Below, in pieces: positions 36,999 through 47,800 of a DNA stretch of 64,000 nt; the stretch's first letter is position 1, and each line of letters starts with the position of its first letter. The DNA is from Dacryopinax spathularia (Eukaryota > Basidiomycota > Dacrymycetes > Dacrymycetales > Dacrymycetaceae): positions 372,001-436,000 of the forward strand of contig JBBPFI010000008.1 of NCBI GenBank assembly GCA_037974965.1. The letters are read 5' to 3'. The translations under genes and the position numbers were made by a program. The notes under the pieces were generated by a model. The model was not told the origin of the DNA. It saw only the letters and a program-made list of their open reading frames with translations, and did no database searches.

Positions 36999-37996
36999 AT
37001 GCCGCCGTCCACAACGCCTTATCCCCTCGACCTCCTTCTAGACATCATGGACGAAGTTGCTGCTAACCAAGATCTCTCCACGCTCAATGCCCTAGGCTTC
37101 ACCTGTCGTATTCTTCGCCACCAAAGAAATCGCTTGGTCTACCGCAGACCGCAGCAATATAAACCGCTGTCATCCTCCGCGAACTTCAAGCTTCTGCAAA
37201 CTCTCGACGCAATGCCTCATCTCGCAAATTATGTCCAAGTCTTTGTGCTCGATCGTTTGCCAACGGGTGCTTCTCTATCCCACACTGCCTTGACGAGGCT
37301 TGTTGTACGCGTGCTGCGGTCGATGCATAGTCTTTGCGATCTGGCTATTCACCCGGCGCTCGAGGACGTCTTGTTCCTCGCTGTGTCCCAGCTGAGCGAG
37401 TGCGCCCTGCCTCGTTTGCAAGCGATCAATGTGCCGGCCCCTCTATCAACCCTCCTGATACCGACTAACCATCTCGTCACGCTGGAAATTGCAACCCCTC
37501 CTGCACAACTGTCTCTCGCATTGCAGCTTGGCGAGGACATCTGCAAGTGCCGTACTCTCTCCGTACTGCGCATCTCCGTGCATGACATGGAGGACCTACT
37601 TCAAACTGCTCCCCTGCTTCTTCGTCGCGGTTGCTCCTACACTACGCTGCATATTCGTGCGACCCGCCTCAAGTATCAGGTATTTGCTTGTCCTTCGTTG
37701 ACTTGTCGTTGGTATGTCTGCTGAACTCCATGGAGCTGTTCAAGGAGTTGAGCGACCCTTCTGTCCTCGCTTTCCTCTCTCGCTTGCCTCAGTTGAAAAC
37801 ACTCTTTATTTCGGCTCATCTATCGTCCGCCGGCTTGCAACAGGAGAACGAAGAGATTTGTGTACAGATGCAGCGCTTGGCTCCAGCACTCTTAATGATC
37901 TGCATCACAGACACTGGCGCCGGAAGAACTCTTCAGATGATGGTTCGTGTTGGATGGAAACCGGGGGAGCCGAGGTGGGACGTCGTTGCCTTCTGA
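36999..37996 (+). CDS. F-box-like/leucine-rich protein
   Basis: Two exons (36999-37679, 37736-37996) with a 56-bp phase-0 intron give 313 residues. The start PYPLDLLLDIMDEVAANQDLS and the following TLNALGFTCRILRHQRNRL fit an F-box (Skp1-binding helices). The rest is leucine-rich with repeated strand-helix segments, like fungal F-box/LRR proteins that select targets for SCF ubiquitin ligases. The start ATG has a CGCC context. Substrate unknown; a divergent F-box cannot be excluded as a false match. Confidence 0.6.
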
Positions 37997-39684
37997 CGCC
38001 ATCCAGGGTACGAGGATGGATGAGCCTTCTCTTCGGAAAGGGGCCGAGGAGCTACCATCTTGTTTTACGTCCTCGAGTGGAATTCACGATGTGATACGCA
38101 TGGGAGCGAGCTGTGGGACAGGATGGCGCTGGAGGACGGACAACTCGTGGTTAGACCCATACAGATGCATTGTAACACAAGTTCCCTCCCACGTGAACTG
38201 TACTTTCCTCACATCTCCCTTGCATTGTAATCCATCGTACTGCTGAGCACACACCTTTCAAGGCGTCAAACAAGCGCAATGTTGCCGTTGTGCGCTCCTC
38301 GGAGTCGCCCAGTGGGGTTGCGCTCTGTATTTGAAACGTGGCACCTGAAAGAAAGCCCGTGGTAGGAGAGCAACCGAGTTCCCGGTCTAACGGTGTGTCG
38401 CCCTTCAGAAACATCAGACAGTTGTCAGGCCAACCGGAAAGATTGCCGGGTAAGCTGGCGTTCAGTCCGTGTGTGATCGCAATATCTTGGAACATGTTGG
38501 AAGGAGGAAAACAAGATGGTGCCGCTTGGCGTGGTACGGCTCCATCTCTACCTTCCCATGTCCGATTGACCAGCCTACAACCCGATACCCTCCTGGTGGC
38601 TCGATCCGCCTCCACAACGCATGTGGGTTCCACGACCCTCCCTCATGCTCGTTCAGGACGGAATTCGGCGACAGTGTGCTAATGTGTCAGTCCCGAAAAG
38701 GAGGCCCGTTTCTGTAGGCACCCTCACATCGTTACCTCGAGTTCGACTTGAGTTTCCACCTCCTTGCTTGAGGAGTAGGACAATGCGGCGTCCTGGCATG
38801 CGGAAAGCCGACTGATCGAGAGGACGACAGCCGTGTCCACGGAACGAGAGAACTGGTCGGAAGAGATTGAGACATTTTAGGGTGGAGGTCTCTCTGCGTC
38901 TCGCTCAAACGCGTCCTCGGAGAAGCCAAGAGTCGCGCGGTTCTAACTGCAGAAAGACGGCACGTAGCGAAAAGGCCGACGATGAATAGAACAAGATGCC
39001 ACAGGAACAACAGCCGCTGCGCCTGGAAGTGAAGATATAGACCGCAGTTCAGTAGTGGCTTTCTGGCGATGTGGTGCACGGAGGGCAGCGAAGGGACCTG
39101 CAGAATCGCGGAAACGGAACGCCGATTCTGGTATAGATCCGCTCAGCGCTCGGCGTGAGCACAGGTGACTCGAGGCCCAGGCTTATACAACCAGAACCAA
39201 GTAGTCCATGTCGATCAAAACAATGCAATGCCAGAATGCAAAGTGGATCGATTTGAGCTTTGTTACTGTGCCCCTCAGCTTTACCTGTCTTGCCACCTTG
39301 AAGACATCGATTGGGCGATGTTCAAGGGAAGCAGTCGGAGCTCCGAAATACTTTATGCAGGCACGTCAGGCGAAAGGGAAACAAGAGGGGGTGCCGGTGT
39401 GGTACCAAGCGGGCGTCGAGGACTCGAGATGGAGTTTCCCGATTGCAATCCATGGTACACAGAAATACATATTGGGTTCAGAGCTTGGATCTCCTACCAG
39501 GGCTAGTGCGTAAATCCATATCGCACAGCCCTACGTCTCGGCATTCGGAAAGAAGCCCTCAGCGTCCCCAAGGTAACTCCAGCCTGACTGGACATGAGTA
39601 CGCGCAGAACGAAGCAATGCTTGTGCAGTTTCGAAACTCTGCTTCGCTCCTGCGGAAGAGGGTAAACACGGTTTCCTTCGTCAA
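37997..39684. other. No supported gene
   Basis: Several frames of 80-160 codons on both strands (for example 38151-38633 leftward) show neither domain nor splice chain. One dyad CGGAGCTCCG at 39336. Confidence 0.35.
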
Positions 39685-41101
39685 TTAGAATCGCTCACGT
39701 AAAATGCCTTTCATTATACGAGTTTGAAGAGCCGCAATCTGCTCGTCGACGGCCGCCCGCCGATCTTCTATCTCCGCGCGAAACATGTCGTCCATACGGC
39801 GGAGGCGATCTGAAGTCAGTGGACGGTAGCGTGGCTCCCCACCTGTTTGACGATGGCCTACAGAAGATAGGAAGAGACCCCTATGTGCAAACGAGAAGGC
39901 GTACCGGAGAGCGTGCACTGCCGTCCTGCTCGTACACAGTGAACACAGGAACCATCTCCATCCTCAACCGCATGACAGTTCCAACGAGGCCTTGGATCCG
40001 GCCCCTCGGAAAGGGTGGAGGTATACAGGCAGAAATCACACTGCTGTAATGTGATGGACGCGAACCCGAGCGAGGTGAGGAAGGCATACCACGAAGTCCT
40101 CCCCGCAAGCTTGCAGAAACGTAAGATCTTCTCCAGTCCGAACCTTTTCTGCGAGGACCGCGAGCAGGCGCAATTTGTTGTCCTTCCAAACTTTGTCAAG
40201 TTCGGCCAGATTGCCAGCATGCTCCTCCGTGACGACAGGTACTGCATGCTTGTCGGACGAAATTTGCTGCAGGGTCAAAAGCGAGATGTACAGCGAACAA
40301 TAGTCCGGGCTTACAACTCTTTGGTCCCCGTTGGAATATGAAGTACCGTCCGGAATACTGTGGGGTGAATGGGTAAGCGGAGTTGGGGGATCCGGGTAGG
40401 TCATAATTCTGCTAGGCCCAGCTTGCCCAGCATACCTGTTCATTGTGAGTCTATTGGGAGAGGAGAACCGAGAGTGAACATGATACATACAAAGTTTCGC
40501 TACGCTCTTCGCTGTCCTGGATAGCAGGCCCGGTGGATGATGGGATCTCGTCCTGCTAGAGGTGTCAGCATCGCGCCAAGATTTCGTACAATGCGGAAGG
40601 TATCACAGGCAGCGCGACCTCAGTCCGCTGGAAAAAAGCGCTTGTGCCACTGGACGCCTGTAACATGTTGGATGTCAACTCCTCCGCGATAGAAGATCAG
40701 CAGACCTTCTCGCTTTCGACACTGGCCGTTGCTGGACATTGCCCGATCCGTCGCAGGGCTTCGCGATAACGGGGTAACCAAGGCTCCAGAAAGGCTTCCG
40801 AAAGGGATAGGCAGCACTCCGGGGCAAGCTCCATGATCTGATCTGCTAGTGCCTATTCAACTTGAATCAGAACAAAGGGCTGGGAAAGAACGAGAAAGGA
40901 CCGTGCGTGATGATGATCTGGGTCCGCGGTGTATACCCCTCGCCAATCATTGGCCGAGGTCACCCTGGTATCGGCAAGGTCCTGCAGCTGTTTCCACTGC
41001 TTGATATACTCGTCCAACGCCTGCTTCATTGCGTGTTCCGTGACACGAGAGGGAGAAGAGAAGATCGTCGGGACGCGAAGATCCTCCATTGCGTGCTTCA
41101 T
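39685..41101 (-). CDS. Zinc-finger/coiled-coil protein, family member C
   Basis: Seven exons (41101-40937, 40852-40706, 40657-40607, 40552-40491, 40435-40090, 40043-39905, 39857-39685) give exactly 360 residues. The N-terminal unit reads EYIKQWKQLQDLAD, NDWRG, an intron, then DQIMELAPECCLSLSEAFL, parallel to member A. A Pro/Ser-rich region and helices follow. The Cys domain has CDFCLY, WNC, then SCVHC and a Cys seven positions on, with the conserved intron just before it. The end is a coiled coil (DDMFRAEIEDRRAAVDEQIA). It is the most compact full member and lies beside a KDZ transposon. Confidence 0.75.
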
Positions 41102-41669
41102 GCTGAACGGAGCAAGTCGTCCGGATCCGTGAAGGGCAGTGGCGCGGCCGTTGTCGGTCACGCCCGGAAGAGATCGATATACAGAGCACTAAGATTGTGA
41201 GAGGAGCTCCACTCGTCCTCCACTTGGGGCACCGTCACCTACACGAGAACAGCGGCACAAGCGACAAAGTCAGCAGGTACCCAGCTCAGGGAGGCGGCAC
41301 TAGGGAGGGTGAGGAGGTAGAGGGGCGGAGCTCCGGCTTGATTCTAATCCCTCCGGGCGAGACCCTGGACGGAGCTGAGTGGCGGAGCAGACCCACCAGG
41401 CTTCTTGCCCCTCTTCGTAATACACACGTTGTCCCACAACCAGGCCGCTTGCCTTCATAGCGGTCCCACAATCTCAAGTGATAACGCTTCTCCGATCCTT
41501 AGCATAATGAAGGGCTGAACGGGGCTCCGCTTCTGGGTCGGGTGGGGCGGAACCCCGTGCGGGAGTCTGGGGATTGAGCGGAGCTCCGTTCTGTGCCGTT
41601 TTACTTCGTCCACTTAAATCATGCTGTGTACATAGCTGATATTGAGGACTTGCATGTGAGCGTATCGTA
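41102..41669. other. Short dyad-bearing gap
   Basis: Two exact dyads (41326, 41579) and two weaker GC-rich relatives near 41521-41555. Probably contains the 3' end of the KDZ element, but no terminal repeat was found. Confidence 0.4.
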
Positions 41670-43958
41670 TCATCTACATGCAGAGGAATGCTCCCCGCCC
41701 ATCTCTGTTTCTCTGCTGTCTTCCATGGTCCATGGCGGCACAGTGTGCGGCCTGTGGCCCTGACGCGACAGGTCTTCCACCACAGCTGAGTTTCGCTCCT
41801 TGATGAGTTCATCCAAATAAAAATCGTATCGAGCGGGCGACATTTCGCGCAGTTGCGAGTGGTATTTGGTGATCCAGGAGTTCACTTGTTCACATGCGGA
41901 GGAATTGAACGTCCACACTTTCTTCTCACCATCGTAGAGATCTTTAAAGGCCATCGGATTGCAGTGCTTACTGCAGTAAACGTCGTCCTTCGAGTGCTTG
42001 CTTCGGAAATGGAACACATCGACCACCAGGGCGGTATGTGAAAAATGACTGGCATACTCCGGACGTCCGTGGATATAACGGTGGAACTGGCAATTGTTGT
42101 CGAAAAATAGCACGTCTGGCATGCTGGCTTTCGTGGGAAATGTGTCGACCAGAAACTTCTGCAGAAATGTCGTTGAGTACGCAATCAAACACAAGTCTCA
42201 AGGGCACAGACCGCAACTAGGGAAAGAGCCTCGGCTCCGTAAAACGTCCTGCGAGCTATGATAACACCACAGGGCCTCACGATCAACTGTTCATTGTGAG
42301 TCATGTTCCTTCCAAATCGTGCTTTCAACTTCCGTGACTCAGTCGGGATGGTATGCTCTTTTGGCGTTGCGCTTGAAGTCTCTGAGCCCACTGCTGACGT
42401 CTCTTCTGCAGCGGTTGGCTCGCTTTCGCTTTCGTCAGGTTTACCGTATGCTCGACGCAGACGGCGGTCGAGGAGTGTAAAGGATTGCCCGGAAGATCTG
42501 TAGTTCAACTCCAAGTTCGCATGTTCGGGGAGCTCGCAACTCTGTTTCCCGAGGATGACTGGCCGCTGACAGCCTTCGATCGCACAGATGTCGGCCAGCA
42601 CTGAGTGCGAAGAACAGTATCTCGCCCTGCTGGAGGGCAAAGAGTTGGCGCAATTATGTACAGAGCAACATATTCTCCCGATTGCCACACCGTCCGTGAC
42701 CGCGCAGGCGATCACATCTGTGAAGATGGGGTAAGTTACGATCAGGTAAAAGAATGGAAGGCATTACAAGGTTCCCCCTCTCGATCTACTACCTTTAGGC
42801 ACAAATCGCAAGCATGAGAGAGCAATGGCTGTCCGATACTTTCCATAAACACATTGCGTTCGACCATGGCAGCCGAGAGACGAGACGTCTGATCGGGAGC
42901 ATTGTCTGGAAGGCAGAGCTGGCTGCCGCGCTCACTGTGATGTAGGAGGAGGGAGAAAAGGTCGAACAAATCTGACACAACACGTCCATGGAGAGATACT
43001 GGTTTATAGCCATGAAACTGCCTATTGCGTCTTCCAGACAGACAGCGATTGTAGATATTGGCGATAGAGGCTGCGGAAGCGCTGCAAGGGATTAGGAAGA
43101 GATTAAGCTACGCAATGAGTGACGAACTGTGAATGGACGGTCTGGCCGCGGAATAAGCGGCATACATCCTCATGGAAAATCATGTGCTTCTCTGCTTGAA
43201 TGACGGTGGGGAGCCCGCCGTAATAGACTCGTTGGACGCCATTCGGTGAGCGCGAGGGGTTGTCCGTTAGAATATCCCGCAGCAGTGATTCCTCTGCATC
43301 GCATTGTTTGCTCAGTCGCCGAAAGAAGTTGACATGGTAAGTGGCTTTGCATGAGCGACAATGTAGAGACACCATGAGGACCGGGAAGGCACCTTGGTCC
43401 AACGTATAAAACGTTGCCCAATGGCGTCGGGGATCGTGTAACTGCTGTCGGCGTCCTGACCGGACATACACTGGACACAAATCCTCCAAGCAAAACCGAG
43501 TAGGCGGGTAGAATTCTTCTGAGGCTGGGCTCCACGTAAGCACCGGACAAGCTGAATGTATAGAGCCAACCTAGGGAGAGCGGAGCGGAAGATTCCATGA
43601 ACGGCTTGAGGTCATCAAAGAGAGCGGATATCGGACGAATAGGAGCATGATACGGATTCCAAATGGCAGGTCGCATTAACTCCCAGAGAGTTGCAACTTG
43701 GTCATAGGTTATGCCAATAGACGTACTTAGGAAAGCAGTGACTGTGTTCGGAAGAGACATAGGCGGGATATGTGTGCTGCTGGGATCCACAACTTGTTGC
43801 CAGCTAATACGGCTCTGTAGCCGGCGAGCAAGTGCCATGAATGAAAGTAGTTGACTAACGGACACATCTTGCAGAGCGATGTCGTGATGAGCGAGTTCAG
43901 TCGCAAGGTCGAGGAGAAACATCAGGCCTGCAACAGAAGACTGAAAAGCTTCTGCCAC
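41670..43958 (-). mobile_element. KDZ transposase gene with CxC5- and CxC6-like clusters
   Basis: Five exon blocks run leftward: 43958 to about 43572, about 43525-43110, about 43075-42757, about 42706-42225 and about 42168-41670. Most splice joins are phase-consistent. A CxC5-like cluster (FCLEDLCPVY, LHCRSCKATYHVNF) is followed by SIANIYN and a CxC6-like cluster (ACAVTDGVAIGRICC, SVHNC, YCSSH, CAIEGC). The KDZ transposase part has LFFDNNCQFHRY, VDVFHFRSKH, YCSKHCNP, TFNSSACEQVN and FYLDELIKERN. KDZ elements are cut-and-paste DNA transposons common in mushrooms. No stop interrupts the spliced frame as I read it. Terminal repeats and target duplications were not identified, so only the gene is delimited. 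Confidence 0.85.
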
Positions 43959-44667
43959 CCGGACGTCCGACTAGCACCATGCCAGACGCTTCGTTGGTTC
44001 CGGTCGCTAATGCTCCCGTGCACCCACCCGCCCACTCACCGAAGTCACGCTACCTGAACGTACACGGAAGGCGGGGGAGGCGGGGGCTGGTGATTCCCCC
44101 GCGCTTTGGGAGGCTTCGGGGGGCACGACAAGGGGGGGATGACGGCATTTGGCGCTTACCACTACTCAGTGGTCCAACCGCCCTCTGCGGTCCATACTAG
44201 CTTCATCTATGAGAATTTGGAGTTGTTAGTGCATAACCAGATCAGTTATTGGACTTTGTTGTGCGGGATGGGAGGGTTATAGGAGCCGATTGTTTACACC
44301 GCGAACTTACAGCCGCCGAACACAGCCACCATCACCCCTCCTCACCCAAGCCTATTCCAGCCAATCACAGCCCTCCAAACCAACCAAGCCTAACAAATCG
44401 GGCCCCGGGCCCGGATCGGAGCGCGTCAATCTTCGAAAATGGACTTGATGACGGGATCGGCGGCACGAAATTGCCAGTGGGTCGTGCGCGTGATTTCCCG
44501 CCAGTATTGCATCCACACGAGGCGCGCGCCGTTCCGTTTCTCCACAACACACTGCGCAAAAGGAGGTGAGGAGTCAGGAGCAGCGTCACTCCGTTCGGTC
44601 GGTCGGCCTTCGGGGAAGAGCATTTCTCCGCCCACCCCGTCCGTCCCACGCAGCTACGATATACGGG
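43959..44667. other. Transition from island to hydrolase promoter
   Basis: No gene supported. G-rich near 44060-44140, then a stretch with repeated CACC/CCAA-type words up to the hydrolase start. This marks the end of the region where CGGANNTCCG dyads occur. Confidence 0.35.
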
Positions 44668-47600
44668 ATGGAAGCGGCGACACGGGAAGAAGGAGAAGAG
44701 GGAGGAGAGGCGCCACATACGCAGTTTGTGGGTTTGGGAAAGAAGCGCGCACGACCGACGTCTTCGTACTCCATCTCTCACTCTTCTTACTCTCACTTGC
44801 ACTCGAGTATTCGCGCTAGTGGTGCTAGCGCGGCCCCTTTTCGCTCGCTCCCTTCACCCCTTTCGACCACCACTACGACGCCTACAACAGGAAGTAGTGC
44901 TGGTTCTGCCCCTTTCACACAAACGAGGAAACCGACCGCGAATAGGCACCGACGCCATCAATCCCGCACAACCGCTCTCGTCCCTGGCGGACAAACCCCT
45001 GAGCTGGAGGGGAATATCAATCCGTTACCCCGCCCTCCTCTGAAGAGCGGGGGTGATGCACTCCCTATCCCTTCATCTTCAGCCCGTCCACGTCCTCTTT
45101 CCTCATACTCGCCAGCAGCAGCGGGAAAGCCGACGACAGCGACTACGAAGAGGGGAGACGAGCTAGCTGTGCCTAAGGATCAGAACGCGACTGAGAAGGG
45201 GATGTTGACGCCTACGATGGCTTCGCTCTCCTGGCCTTTAGCGCTTCCCTCTCTGCTCTGGTCCTCAACCGAGCAACCTCCAGAAGAGGATCTGAACGCC
45301 AAACAAATGGACGACAAATCCGCCCCGCTCGACCCCGACGCCACCAACGCAGCAACCGAAGCAGCCCTCTCCGCCCTCCTCCTCCGCCTAGAGCACTACA
45401 CCCTCCCGCACCCCTCCTCCTCCTCCTCCCTCCCCCCAACCAGCCGGATCCTCCCCTCTCATACCCCCACCTCGTCCGACCTGCCCCTTACGCCCAGGGC
45501 ACTATGGAGCTACGCGGGGTTCTTGAGCCGGAAGGCGGCTGAGGTTGCTGTTGAGGTCGTGAGGCATCAGGTGTGGGGACCGAAGAGGAAGAGCTGGGAT
45601 GTGAGGATGACGGTTTTGAGTGCTGCTATGCGCGGGGTTGGGAAGTATTCTACGTTGGGGAATTTGGTGCGTCTCCGCTCTCTCTCCCTCCTCTCCTCTC
45701 CTCTTCCTGCTCGTTCCACCCTTCTCCTTCTCCTCCTTCTCCTCCTGCTCTCCTGCTCCTGCTCCTGTCTTTGTCTCGCCTATGAAGAGTCCAGACTAAC
45801 GCATACATACACGTACGCAGGCCCTCATCCGACTCCTAATGTCCCTCCCAACCTACCTCCCCCCCTCCTCAGAAGCGCTCATAACCCCCCTCGCCTTCCG
45901 CGTCAAACCGCGCAAGCTCCGGGGGCTCCTGGCGCCGCTGGACGAAAAGGAAGATGGGAGGAGGGAGATCACTGCGGAGTGGGTTGTTAGTAAGGGGTTG
46001 TGGAAGCGGTTGAATGCGGAGTGGAAGAGGTCGCACGTCTCTGCCTCTGCTTCCAACCCGAGCTCGAGCTCGAAAAGCTCCGCATCTGGCTCTGCCAAAC
46101 CCAACAGTACCACGGCACCAGGTGCACGAGCAGCCCCAGCCAGCGCATCGAAGCCAGCCCGCCCACGCGTAAAAGGCCGCGTCATCCTCTACCTCCACGG
46201 CGGCGCGTACTACACCTCCACCGCGTCGACCCACAGGCCAATAACAGTCCCCCTCTCGCACGCCGCCTCCGCGCGCGTATTCTCGATCAACTACCGTCTC
46301 GCGCCCGAAACCCGGTTCCCCGGTCCTCTCCAGGACTCCGTCTACGCTTATCTCCGTCTGGTAGAGGATATGCGCATTCCTCCTTCCTCCATCCTCTTAG
46401 CTGGGGACTCGGCAGGCGGAGGGCTCGCACTGGCTCTGGCGCTCTATTTGAGAGATCATGATTACCCCTTACCTGGGGGTCTGATCCTCCTGAGTCCATG
46501 GGTGGACCTGACGATGTCGTCCGACTCATGGGACTCCAACAGCGCCTACGACATAGTGCCCATCCCCGAGCCCACCTCGCACCTCAACCCCGTCCTAGCC
46601 TACCTCGGGCCCGGCTCGTCGGGCGTAGGGACCTACCTGACCCATCCCTACGCCTCGCCCCTGTTCGGCAACTTGAAGGGGTTGCCGCCGATGTTGGTAC
46701 AGAATGGGGAGGCTGAAGTGCTGAGGGATGAATGTGCGTTACTGGCGTTTAAGGCCCGGAGAGAGGGGGTGGAGGTGAGACATGAGGTGTATGAGGATTG
46801 TGTGCATGTTTTTCAGATGCTGGGGTGGTTGGAGCAGGTGGGGAGGAGTTGGGCGGGGGTGAGGAGTTGGGTGAGGAGTTTGCCGAAGGAGGGCTCTGCC
46901 TCTCAGTCCTCAGCCGGATCGGAGCTGGTGGGGGATGGCGCCGCTGGGACGGAGACTGCTGTCGAAATTGGAGAGACGGAAGCTGCTGCTGGAGAGGAGA
47001 AGGAGGGCCGACAAGCAGAGGAGGTCGGAGCGCGGAGAGACGTTGCTTCCCCCAGCCCAGCCCCGTCATTGGACGAAGAAACGGTCGCCCCTACTACCGA
47101 AAGTGTGGTCGTCACTACCCAAGGGCGAGAGCTCGCCAGCGGAAAAGAAGAGAGTGAGCGGATTATGCAGGCTGCTGATGAGCCTGTCCTTACTGGGGAG
47201 GGGAACGATTCCGGCTTACCGAGCGATGCCGATGGTGAGGGTAGTGGGAGCGGGAGTGGGAGCGGGAGTGCAGAGAGCTCCCCGGAGCTGGTGCAGGAAG
47301 GCTTTGGACATACATCTCCTGCCCCTGCGAGTTCGCGAGGAGCGAGTGCTACGAAGCTGTCAAGTCCCGCTGCGGCGTCGACATCTCAACGACCAAGACA
47401 ACACCGTCGTCAGCCTTCTTACCCCTCACCCCGCCCTCGCCGAGCGCACGGAGCGCACGGAGCTCACGCAAGTTTATCGGCTTTCACGCGTCTAGCCATC
47501 ACGCCTTCCACCGGCCTCGGCAGCAACACGACCACGACCAGTCAACCCCAGCAACCGGGTAATACAGGCTTGCAGACCTCGCCTTCTACGGCTGGGACTG

Positions 47601-47800
47601 GGATGGCTGGCATGGCTGGCATGGCTGGCATGGCTGGTGTGACTGCTCCTAGGCTGAGGGGGATGAGTCATCCGGCGCTTACGGAGCTTGTGAGGAGTTG
47701 GTGGGAGGAAGGGCCGGGGTTGGAGGCTTTACAGTCCGGTGCTGCCTCCCCTGCTTTCAACAACGTCAATCCCGCCGGAGAAGGGCAAACGAAGCTTTGA
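44668..47800 (+). CDS. HSL-family alpha/beta hydrolase (esterase/lipase)
   Basis: Two exons (44668-45666, 45821-47800) flank a CT-rich 154-bp phase-0 intron; 992 residues. The first about 230 residues are disordered. The hydrolase core has the oxyanion motif LHGGAYY (about 459), INYRLAPE, the nucleophile GDSAGG (Ser about 529) and the His in CVHVF (about 660). The acid position reads GEAEVLRDE, so Glu stands where many relatives have Asp. A disordered tail of about 300 residues with (GS)n and MAG repeats follows. HSL enzymes cleave short-chain or lipid esters. The long flanks are unusual, since typical members are 300-450 residues. Start 44668 is the first ATG after upstream stop-rich sequence. 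Confidence 0.85.
47604..47639 (+). repeat. Short tandem repeat GGCATGGCT
   Basis: About four copies of a 9-bp unit inside the hydrolase tail encode MAGMAGMAGMAG. The copy number is likely to vary between strains. Confidence 0.8.

Larger units (their letters stand above)
10441..41588. repeat. Dispersed dyad CGGANNTCCG
   Basis: Exact copies noted by eye start at 10441, 10471, 10547, 11102, 11683, 13956, 15400, 21763, 22463, 22680, 22914, 26444, 26546, 28846, 29382, 29420, 29746, 30426, 30660, 30877, 31577, 36846, 39336, 41326 and 41579. Four of these are mirror copies within the inverted repeat. Central pairs are mainly GC, AC/GT and CC, with one AT pair in each inverted-repeat arm. Most lie between genes; 13956 and 28846 fall in likely exons. 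Eight fixed bases should occur about once per 65 kb by chance. The layout CGG-N4-CCG resembles an inverted pair of zinc-cluster half sites, but no binder is known. Confidence 0.75.
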
